Positions 8,184 to 14,615 of a DNA stretch of 44,166 bases are shown in pieces. Numbering within the stretch: the first letter of the stretch is position 1; each line of letters starts with the position of its first letter. Below the pieces are notes generated by a model. That model ran no database searches, had not been told where the DNA came from, and was given only the letters and a program-made list of their open reading frames with translations. Location of the stretch: positions 1 through 44,166 of the IMG/VR virus record IMGVR_UViG_3300025112_000035; one strand, 5' to 3'. The position numbers and the translations under genes are program-made. This DNA comes from a virus.

Positions 8184-8215
8184 AAAACCCCTCACCACGT
8201 TTCCGCAATGAGGGA
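8184..8215 (-). terminator. Probable intrinsic terminator between the 248-aa gene and the cupin gene
   Basis: On the minus strand CCCTCA pairs with TGAGGG around a roughly 14-base loop and is followed by GTTTTAACC. It lies just after the stop of the 248-residue gene. The stem is short, so it may only attenuate transcription into the cupin and lysis genes. Confidence 0.55.
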
Positions 8216-8233
8216 TTGGAGCATGACATCGAA

Positions 8234-8980
8234 TCAGCGTTCCTGGATGACTTCGACCCAGTCGACGAACGAGTTCACCTGGGCCACACCTTCGTGTGCC
8301 TTGGCGCCCATGACAACGTGCATCTCTTCAAGACCGGAGATGGTGATGTCGATCGCGTCGGCCATCTTGCCATCCACGATCGGAACGATCTTGCCGGTCG
8401 TGCCGTCGTTGGGATGGTAGAAGAACTCGATGGTGTGGTCGGACGCTTCGGTGAAGTCGCCGACGAACGACGTGGTGTCGATCGTCTGGGTCGCAGCGTT
8501 CGACACGGTGACGATCCAGTCGTCGTCTTCCGTGGTGCCTTCGGGCTTCAGGAACAGACAGCCGTCGAAGGTGGTGACAACCGTACCGCCGCCGTCGACG
8601 ATGGTGTCGGCAGCGGCCACGCTGGACAGACCGGCGCAGAAGCTGGACACGCCCGTCGTCGAGGTCGACGCGACGTTGCACTTCAGGGCGAAGTACACAT
8701 GCCGGGTGGTGTCGAAGATGAAGTCCTCGCCGATACTCGAGGCGTAGACCTCGTTGTTGTCGCTGTTGCCGGTGACGAGGGATGCCCATCCGCCGAGCGC
8801 ATCACGGTTGACCGCCGTGCCTGCGCCGGTTCCGGCCAGCGCCCACGATGCACCGGCATCCCAGTTGTGGAAGTCGTCCCAGAACCGGATGTAACTCTGG
8901 GGATTGAGGATCGCACGCTCGCGCATCAGGTCAACTTTGTGCTCGCCGAGGATGCGATTGCCTTGATTGGCATTAGCCAT
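8234..8980 (-). CDS. Beta-rich probable capsid decoration or virion protein, 248 aa
   Basis: The protein starts with a short helical arm (MANANQGNRILGEHKVDLMR) and continues as a beta-rich domain with DDFHNWD, DNNEVYAS, RHVYFALKCNV, GCLFLKPEG, HTIEFFYHPNDGTTGKIV and FVDWVEV. This jelly-roll-like pattern is common in phage proteins encoded directly after major capsid genes. GGAGG lies eight bases before the ATG, a strong ribosome site. A terminator follows the capsid gene just upstream, so this gene may be read at a lower level. Decoration is inferred from position. Confidence 0.6.
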   Translation of the reverse strand: MANANQGNRILGEHKVDLMRERAILNPQSYIRFWDDFHNWDAGASWALAGTGAGTAVNRDALGGWASLVTGNSDNNEVYASSIGEDFIFDTTRHVYFALKCNVASTSTTGVSSFCAGLSSVAAADTIVDGGGTVVTTFDGCLFLKPEGTTEDDDWIVTVSNAATQTIDTTSFVGDFTEASDHTIEFFYHPNDGTTGKIVPIVDGKMADAIDITISGLEEMHVVMGAKAHEGVAQVNSFVDWVEVIQER

Positions 8981-9006
8981 TGGTATGGCCTCCGTAATTG
9001 ATTGTC

Positions 9007-9047
9007 AGAAAAACAGGGTCCGGTAGACACTGCCCACCGGACCCTGT
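9007..9047 (-). terminator. Intrinsic terminator after the major capsid gene
   Basis: A perfect 12-bp stem (ACAGGGTCCGGT with ACCGGACCCTGT) around an 11-base loop is followed on the minus strand by TTTTTC. It is the strongest terminator in the late region and its position right after the capsid gene mirrors T-phi after gene 10 of T7. Confidence 0.9.
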
Positions 9048-9096
9048 GTACCAAAAGGATACACCCGCCGGTGGCGAGGTTGCCTTTCACAGTGGG

Positions 9097-10173
9097 TCAG
9101 GCAGAGTCAACGTGAATCACGCCCGCGCAGTACGGGCCGAGCACGCCGGCGCCCACCATCATCTGTCCCTTGGTGAACCACGTATTACGCCGCTCGTCGA
9201 ATCCCATGTACGAGTAGATGGGACCGAGTTCGGGGTTGGACGCGGCAACGTAGCCGATGGCCGAGTTGCCTTCGTCCGCACCGCAGAGCGCGAGCGCAAC
9301 GGGTTGACCTTCATCGGACCCGGCGGCAGTGAAGTCCTGCCGATACTTCGTCGGGCCGGTCTGAACGTCGGTCGAGGGCAGCAGGTTCGTCGGCGGAAGG
9401 ATGTCGAATCCCTGAACGTGGCCGATGATGCGGCGGTTCAGGTCGTTCGAACGCTGCGCCGAGTACGCCTGGTCGAAGATGGTCAGATCCATGCCGAGCA
9501 CGCGCCGCAGGTACGGGGTGATCATGAGGAACCGGCCAGCTTCGGGAACATTGTCGACGTCCATCGCATACGCGAGGGCGCCGATGTCGTTGATCATGTT
9601 CTGGGCGCCGGTCGTGGTCACCGGCCACGCAGCGGCCTCGGTCGCGGCCACGCGCTCGACGGCGTTGCCGCCGTTGTGCATCGTGATCGTTCCCTTGGTG
9701 CTGGCGGCGGTGTACGCGGCCTTCAGCCCGGTGATGATCAGTTTCTTCTCGAAGTCGGTGGCAAGCTTGCGACCGATCTTGCGAGCAGCGGGACGGAGGA
9801 TGTCGAAGTGAGCCAGCTGGATCTGGTCGACGGGCAGATCGTAGTGACCTACGAGGATGCCGTCGATGGTGATCGAGCCTTCGTCGACCTCGAGGGTCTG
9901 ACCGAGCAACTCGGTGCCCGGCGTGTGGTACTCGGGGTCGCCGTCTTCCAGCGACATCTGGATGAACTGTTCGGACTTCCCGCTGGTGACGATCTTGGAT
10001 GACACGACAGCGCCGTCGAGGGATTCGGATCCCACGCCTTCGGGGCCGACGGTGTTCCACAGGAATGTCTTGTCGTGAAACGCCTCGGCGATCCAGCCCG
10101 AGAACATCTCGAGGGCGAGTTCGTCATCCACGCCGTTCTTGGCGAGGAATCTTTGTGCGTCAGATGCGGCCAT
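9097..10173 (-). CDS. Major capsid protein (T7 gp10 / HK97-fold type)
   Basis: The 358-residue protein is about the length of T7 gp10A. It carries features of that family: an N-terminal helix with LALEMFSGWIAEAF, then TSGKSEQFIQM in the E-loop region, GTELLGQTLEVDEGSITIDG, VGHYDLPVDQIQLAHFDI, a spine helix with ARKIGRKLATDFEKKLI, and a P-domain strand after AGRFLMITPYLRRVL. It has the best ribosome site in the window (AGGAGGT, eight bases before ATG), as expected for the most abundant protein. It lies between scaffold and a strong terminator. The C-terminus is complete. Confidence 0.9.
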   Translation of the reverse strand: MAASDAQRFLAKNGVDDELALEMFSGWIAEAFHDKTFLWNTVGPEGVGSESLDGAVVSSKIVTSGKSEQFIQMSLEDGDPEYHTPGTELLGQTLEVDEGSITIDGILVGHYDLPVDQIQLAHFDILRPAARKIGRKLATDFEKKLIITGLKAAYTAASTKGTITMHNGGNAVERVAATEAAAWPVTTTGAQNMINDIGALAYAMDVDNVPEAGRFLMITPYLRRVLGMDLTIFDQAYSAQRSNDLNRRIIGHVQGFDILPPTNLLPSTDVQTGPTKYRQDFTAAGSDEGQPVALALCGADEGNSAIGYVAASNPELGPIYSYMGFDERRNTWFTKGQMMVGAGVLGPYCAGVIHVDSA

Positions 10174-10401
10174 GTGAATGACCTCCTACAAATGAAGCGA
10201 TAGTGAAACCAGTAGCACAATGCTTCGGCTGCTACGTTCCAGTTATCCGCGTCTTTCGTGGGCCTTGGAGGTTATCCACTGGCTGCGGGCTGAGATGTCG
10301 AGCCCGGGATGCGATGGCAGGTGCGGTACGAATTCGGCCTTACCATTTCGCTGCCCGTAAAACTCCGACCGGGCGTTAACCCAGTCAGAGTAAGTGTAGC
10401 A
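10174..10401 (-). promoter_or_regulatory. Leader region of the capsid gene with a stem-loop
   Basis: About 230 bases without a gene. On the minus strand GTAGCA (10230-10235) pairs with TGCTAC (10212-10217) around a 12-base loop, shortly before the AGGAGG site. This could stabilise or process the 5' end of the capsid mRNA, as stem-loops do in T7 late transcripts. A T7-like RNA polymerase promoter is expected here but I could not identify one with certainty; TTCACTATC at about 10200-10208 is the only weak resemblance. Confidence 0.4.
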
Positions 10402-10974
10402 TCACGATTGCTTGCCGGCGACCTCCGTGGCCTGATCGATGGCCATGATTTTCTGAACCACCTCCTCTCGCCACGCCTTGTTGCGCCGGTCGCCGGTCGG
10501 CACAGGCTCGCCGTGGCCTGCCAGCAAGCCGGCCAGTTCACTGGTCGACATGTTGTGGTAGGGGGAGTCTTCGACGTCCAGTGGAGGGGCGGGCGGTTCA
10601 CCGGGTTGGACACTCTGTTGGTCAACTGGGCCTGTTAGGGTGTTATCAATGTCCTCGCCGGTGAGTTCCGCCAGCTTCCTGCGCAGTTCGATGTTCTCGG
10701 CTGCGATCTCGCCCACGTCGCGGGGTTTGGCCATCGGGTTGGCCGAGTTCAGCGCCGCATCGAGCGACAGTCGGGTGCCGTCGTCGCCCAATGCCTCGAC
10801 TTCCTCGGTGTGCCACTTTTCGCCGGTCAGGCGGGACACCAGCGAGCATTGCGTGTACTCGGTGAAGTGGGCCTGCGGCACATTGGGGTTTTCCGACCGT
10901 CGTGCGGTGGTAAACGCCGCATTGGACTGAAGTGCGTCGAGTTGCTCTGTCTGTTCGGGTGTGAATTGAATCAT
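10402..10974 (-). CDS. Unknown protein with a C-terminal HeH/SAP-like helical motif, 190 aa
   Basis: The N-terminal part is a helical, polar region. Residues 80-105 could form a coiled coil (ENIELRRKLAELTGEDI), residues 118-135 are proline-rich, and the C-terminal 45 residues (STSELAGLLAGHGEPVP, NKAWREEVVQKIM) look like a helix-extended-helix domain of the kind found in many phage structural proteins. It lies between scaffold and capsid. TAAGGAACACCC precedes the ATG. It may be an assembly factor; no specific family is recognised. Confidence 0.55.
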   Translation of the reverse strand: MIQFTPEQTEQLDALQSNAAFTTARRSENPNVPQAHFTEYTQCSLVSRLTGEKWHTEEVEALGDDGTRLSLDAALNSANPMAKPRDVGEIAAENIELRRKLAELTGEDIDNTLTGPVDQQSVQPGEPPAPPLDVEDSPYHNMSTSELAGLLAGHGEPVPTGDRRNKAWREEVVQKIMAIDQATEVAGKQS

Positions 10975-10983
10975 GGGTGTTCC

Positions 10984-11883
10984 TTAGAGTATCGGGTTGC
11001 CTTTGCGTGCCGCACGGTGGCTCCGCAGCCGCTCCTGTGCCGCGGCATCGCCCTTTGCGGCGTCATTGATGGTCTTCTTGTACTCCGCAACGTCGGCAAT
11101 ATAGCCGGATCCGCCGGTTGACGGCGTTCGGTCGCCCTCGGCCAGCGGCTGGACGTTGCCCGCCTCAACCGCCTGGGCGTGAAATGCCTGAAGGTCACGC
11201 ATGGCGCCCTTGTAGGACGATTCCCTGCTGAGCCGCTCGTTGAGGTCGGCGAACTCTTCCGCCGGCACGGTGACCGAGGCGCTCTGGAGCAGGACGTTGA
11301 GCTGCTGCTCGCCGCCGACCATGGCAACGGCGTCGGCCTTGATGTGTGCCTGCCTCTGGGCCTCGGTCTGACGCTTCATGGCGATGCCGTCGATCACCGC
11401 ATCGACCACGTTCTTGCCGTATGCGGCGTTGACGCTGGCAATACGGGCGTAGGTCTGCTCGGTGAGTTGGTTGTTGTTGTCGTTCCACTCCTGAGCGATC
11501 GCTTCGGGCGTGGAGCCGATGGCGGTGAGCACCTGCTCGATGGTGGCATCACCCTCGACGACCTGCGGGGTGATTGAAAGAGCCTGCCCGCTGTCCGGTT
11601 GGGTCGGGGAGGCCTCATCCGGTTTAGCAACGGGCGGCTGGGCCGGTTCTGGCGGTGGATCCGCCGGTTTTACAGCGTTCATGCGGCTCTGGATGCGTTC
11701 CATGGCCTTGTACTGCACGACTGCCTCGTCGATGGTGCGTGCCTGCCCGTCGATACCCACGATGTCACGGGTGTCGGGGACCGGCATTCCCACGGCGAGG
11801 GCAATGTTGCGGAATCCTGTTTCGAAGGACGCCTGATTGTCGAACTTGCCGACAATCTTGTCTTGTACGTCACCTTCAGGCAT
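10984..11883 (-). CDS. Scaffolding protein-like (T7 gp9 position and type)
   Basis: The 299-residue protein is acidic in its first half, has a Pro-rich linker (PADPPPEPAQPPVAKP), then long amphipathic helices (AIAQEWNDNNNQLTEQTYAR, GEQQLNVLLQSASV, EEFADLNERLSRES) and a basic C-terminal helix (AQERLRSHRAARKGN). Helical composition, a charged C-terminus that can contact capsid protein, and the place between portal and capsid all fit an internal scaffold. Sequence identity to T7 gp9 is not visible by eye. Its stop overlaps the ribosome site of the next gene. Confidence 0.7.
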   Translation of the reverse strand: MPEGDVQDKIVGKFDNQASFETGFRNIALAVGMPVPDTRDIVGIDGQARTIDEAVVQYKAMERIQSRMNAVKPADPPPEPAQPPVAKPDEASPTQPDSGQALSITPQVVEGDATIEQVLTAIGSTPEAIAQEWNDNNNQLTEQTYARIASVNAAYGKNVVDAVIDGIAMKRQTEAQRQAHIKADAVAMVGGEQQLNVLLQSASVTVPAEEFADLNERLSRESSYKGAMRDLQAFHAQAVEAGNVQPLAEGDRTPSTGGSGYIADVAEYKKTINDAAKGDAAAQERLRSHRAARKGNPIL

Positions 11884-11900
11884 GGGTGTACCCTTTCAGT

Positions 11901-12107
11901 TCAGAGGTTGTCGTGGCGGACGGTGTCGTCAGCTAGATCGCTGTCCGTGTTGGTGTTCGACAGCCGATACAGGACGGTTTTGAGTTTGTCGAGTCCGCCG
12001 CCCCGGCCAAGCGCCATGACATCTTCGAGATCTGCCAGTAGCGCCGCTTTGGTGGCGTACACAGGGTATAGGGTGGTGTCGGTCAGTGCTGTGTTGGTTT
12101 GGGCCAT
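11901..12107 (-). CDS. Small protein of unknown role, 68 aa
   Basis: A 68-residue soluble protein with TTLYPVYATKAALLADLEDV near its N-terminus and a polar, acidic tail. Its start overlaps the portal stop as TGATG, so it is translationally coupled to the portal. No family is recognised; a head assembly accessory is possible. Confidence 0.5.
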   Translation of the reverse strand: MAQTNTALTDTTLYPVYATKAALLADLEDVMALGRGGGLDKLKTVLYRLSNTNTDSDLADDTVRHDNL

Positions 12108-13705
12108 CAGGCCGCTCCTTGTTCTTGTGTTGCCTGAGTTTCTGTGATGTTGCCTATGACGTCAATGCCCTTGGCTGTCGCTTCCTGTGCCATCGCAGCC
12201 TGTTCAGCGGCGACCGCTTCCTGATCCATCTGTTCCTTACTCTTGATCAGGCCGCGTTCGGAGATGTTGTAGACCCGCACGAGGATGTCGGTGAACACGT
12301 TCCAGTCGATCTTGGCTGCGACCTGCGGCGGCAGTTGGGTGATGATCTGGGCGAAGGTGAGCATGTCGTTCGCCTTCGACTGGCTTGATAGTGCGGCCAG
12401 GCCCGTCTTGGCGTTCATCTCCACCGCCCCGTCCTGCACCGGCAGGATCAGCTGGTCACGCTGAAGCTGCCACATCAGGCGTCTGAGCATGGGGATCTGC
12501 TGTTCGTCAGCGATCGGGGCATACACGCCGCCCAGTGCGCCGTCGAGTTCCTGTGCCACCCTCTGCACCTGCATGGCGGTGACCCGCTCGCCGGTCGGGG
12601 TGATCTCCGACTCGATCAGCATGGCCTTGGACAGGTCCGAATGCACCGCTGTGTGTGCGGCACCCACGACCTGGAAGCTTTGTGCGTTGTTGGCCTGCAA
12701 GATCGCCGCATCCTGCACGGCGCCGCCCGAGACACGGGCCTGAATCACCTCGCCCGATGGCTTGGCGAAGTCCACGTCACGAATGTTCGACGAGTAGTCC
12801 TTGGCCCACAGGATCTTGGAGTGAACGGCGGCGAAGTCGAGGATCCGCAGCGACAGTTCGTTGAGGCTGCGTGCGTCACCCAGGTTGAGCTCGATGAATC
12901 CCCGCCCGTAATGCTCTTCAGGTGCCAGTTCGAATGCCGTGCTGAAGAACGGGCTCACCGGCTCGGTCGACTCGGCGATGATGTTGTCGTTGACTTCCTG
13001 CTCGATCAACCACATCTTCGACAGTGGCTGCCACTGGCACCGGGTGTAGATGTCGACGACCCGCTTGCCCGGATCGGTGTTCGGATCCGTCTGTTCGGGC
13101 TCGAGGCCGGCACGATCGAGCATTTCGGTGGTCATGGACAGCGAATCGAGCTTCTGGCGGGTGATGTGGTAGAGCACTTCGCCGGGACTGTTGCGCCGGG
13201 TGACGTACATGTCACGGCGGAACTGCTTGAGCCGGTAATCGGAGGTCATCATCTCCAGCGAGTCGCCGGTGGCGAGGATCTGGTCCAGCACGGCACGCTT
13301 GTGTGTCCTGAACCCGGTTCCCCTGCGTCCCCGGCGTGTGAGTCTGGACGTCGAGTCCAGCTTGGAGTTGGCGACCACCTCGTCCAGCCACAGTTTCTGC
13401 TTGCCGGCCTGAATGGCGGTGGCCTCGGTGTTCGGGTTGAACTCGAACTCGGGTGCGAGCTCCAGACTGAACCAGCTGAAGCCTGCGGGGTACAGCGCCA
13501 TGAGCATCTTGCCCGATAGGTTGGCAAGTCCCCGGCTGCACAGCGACTGGTACTTCTCGGGCAGCCGCTCGTTCGCCTTCTGGCCCGATGGCGGCAGAAT
13601 GTTGGGCTTGGACAGCGAGGCGCAGAGCGAGGCGGTTTCCAGAATCTCCCGTCGTTCGGTGTGATCCTGGTCGAACTGTGCCTTGAGGGTAGGTTTATCT
13701 GGCAT
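12107..13705 (-). CDS. Portal (head-to-tail connector) protein, T7 gp8 family
   Basis: The 532-residue protein matches T7 gp8 in length (536) and layout: an N-terminal arm with ERREILETASLC and LPEKYQSLCSRGLANLSGKM, the wing region, and a C-terminal signature that includes GERVTAMQVQRVAQELDGAL followed by YAPIADEQQIPMLRRLM. The C-terminus is a glutamine- and alanine-rich helix. The portal forms the ring through which DNA is packaged and ejected. It precedes the small 68-residue gene and scaffold in T7 order. Confidence 0.9.
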   Translation of the reverse strand: MPDKPTLKAQFDQDHTERREILETASLCASLSKPNILPPSGQKANERLPEKYQSLCSRGLANLSGKMLMALYPAGFSWFSLELAPEFEFNPNTEATAIQAGKQKLWLDEVVANSKLDSTSRLTRRGRRGTGFRTHKRAVLDQILATGDSLEMMTSDYRLKQFRRDMYVTRRNSPGEVLYHITRQKLDSLSMTTEMLDRAGLEPEQTDPNTDPGKRVVDIYTRCQWQPLSKMWLIEQEVNDNIIAESTEPVSPFFSTAFELAPEEHYGRGFIELNLGDARSLNELSLRILDFAAVHSKILWAKDYSSNIRDVDFAKPSGEVIQARVSGGAVQDAAILQANNAQSFQVVGAAHTAVHSDLSKAMLIESEITPTGERVTAMQVQRVAQELDGALGGVYAPIADEQQIPMLRRLMWQLQRDQLILPVQDGAVEMNAKTGLAALSSQSKANDMLTFAQIITQLPPQVAAKIDWNVFTDILVRVYNISERGLIKSKEQMDQEAVAAEQAAMAQEATAKGIDVIGNITETQATQEQGAA

Positions 13706-13706
13706 G

Positions 13707-13922
13707 TTACACCGGGATGCTTAGTCCTGTTTCGGAGGGCAGGGGCGATCGTGATGCGGTGTTGCCCAAGGCGACGGCGGTCCCCGGCTCGATGCGGAAG
13801 CTGCTCTGCCTCGCACGCTGCTTGATGCTGCGTGCCTGCTGCCGCCGCAGGTCGTTGTCGTCGTCAGGGTTTGGCGCCGGCGGCAGTTGCAGCGGAGGTG
13901 CGTCCGGTATGTCCGGTCCCAT
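13707..13922 (-). CDS. Small proline-rich protein upstream of portal, 71 aa
   Basis: The N-terminus is proline-rich (IPDAPPLQLPPAPNPDDDND), followed by a basic patch (LRRQQARSIKQRARQSSF) and a short C-terminal SPLPSETGLSIP. Small proteins with this order often lie next to portal genes in podophages. AAGGAG stands eight bases before the ATG. The start overlaps the end of the preceding gene by about 60 bases. The function is unknown. Confidence 0.6.
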   Translation of the reverse strand: MGPDIPDAPPLQLPPAPNPDDDNDLRRQQARSIKQRARQSSFRIEPGTAVALGNTASRSPLPSETGLSIPV

Positions 13923-14130
13923 CGCTTGACTCCTTGGTTTGTCTGTCCCAGTAGAATAGCAGGTCGTTGACGAACCCGCGCACGGCGGCGACCGCGGCGA
14001 GCTGCGTTCGGATCTCGGGATCGTTGACGTCCATCCCCGGTGTGACTTCAGCGCTTGGCGTGTGCTTGTCCAATTGCTTTAGCAACTGGCTCGTACCACT
14101 CGGCATGACGTCGTGGTCGAATTGAGGCAT
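13864..14130 (-). CDS. Small acidic protein, 88 aa
   Basis: From the ATG at 14130, preceded by AAAAGGGATACCCGC, the protein is polar with one amphipathic helix (AAVAAVRGFVNDLLFYWDRQ) and a Ser/Thr/Ala-rich tail. It overlaps the end of the preceding 188-residue gene by about 80 bases and the next gene by about 60, an unusually dense arrangement. A TTG start seven codons upstream is possible but less likely. No family is recognised. Confidence 0.5.
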   Translation of the reverse strand: MPQFDHDVMPSGTSQLLKQLDKHTPSAEVTPGMDVNDPEIRTQLAAVAAVRGFVNDLLFYWDRQTKESSDGTGHTGRTSAATAAGAKP

Positions 14131-14614
14131 GCGGGTATCCCTTTTGTTCAAGCCAGCGGTACAGGCCGGCAGGACTTATAACATTCTTAGGGACATCATG
14201 CCCTGCGTCAACCAGAATCTGTCGAGTCACGCACAGGCAGTCCCGCGAACGGGTATTGCCGCGCGTCAGTGTCTTATACAGGGTGGGCCACACCTTTTTG
14301 GCTCGCGCACCGCCGTACTGGTCAAGGGTTACAGGCTTTCCGTGTACCAGAAATGCGTCAACCAGCGTGGGGTGGAACTGCATGTACGCCTCGTGTGCGT
14401 AGTACAGGTCGCCCTTGAGCGAGACGTCCAGCACGATCTCCATGTCGCTGATCGAGCAGTGCACGAGCTTCGACCGGGAGAGTCTGCAGATCAGGAACCC
14501 CAGAAACTGCTGCATCGCCGCCCGGGGCCGACGCCTCATCGCCCGGATGTGCCGGAACCGGAATCTGCGTTTGCGAACTCGAGGTCTGGCGATGAACAGG
14601 ACGAGCAGTGTCAT
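14048..14614 (-). CDS. Putative permuted NlpC/P60-like (papain-fold) protein, 188 aa
   Basis: The N-terminus is hydrophobic then strongly basic (MTLLVLFIARPRVRKRRFRF). The core has HCSISDMEIVLDVS, which may carry the catalytic histidine, and later RDCLCVTRQILVDAGHDVP with a candidate nucleophile cysteine, followed by SPAGLYRWLEQKGY. His before Cys is the order of permuted NlpC/P60 proteins. Such proteins are peptidases or amidases; if the call is right this could cut cell wall, lipid or a host protein. It starts right after the RNA polymerase stop, with one base between. The family call is by pattern only. Confidence 0.45.
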   Translation of the reverse strand: MTLLVLFIARPRVRKRRFRFRHIRAMRRRPRAAMQQFLGFLICRLSRSKLVHCSISDMEIVLDVSLKGDLYYAHEAYMQFHPTLVDAFLVHGKPVTLDQYGGARAKKVWPTLYKTLTRGNTRSRDCLCVTRQILVDAGHDVPKNVISPAGLYRWLEQKGYPHASIRPRRHAEWYEPVAKAIGQAHAKR

Positions 14615-14615
14615 A

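Noticed and set aside
12641-13519. Plus-strand frame of 292 codons
   Set aside because: It is antisense to the portal gene and only reflects GC-rich codon bias.
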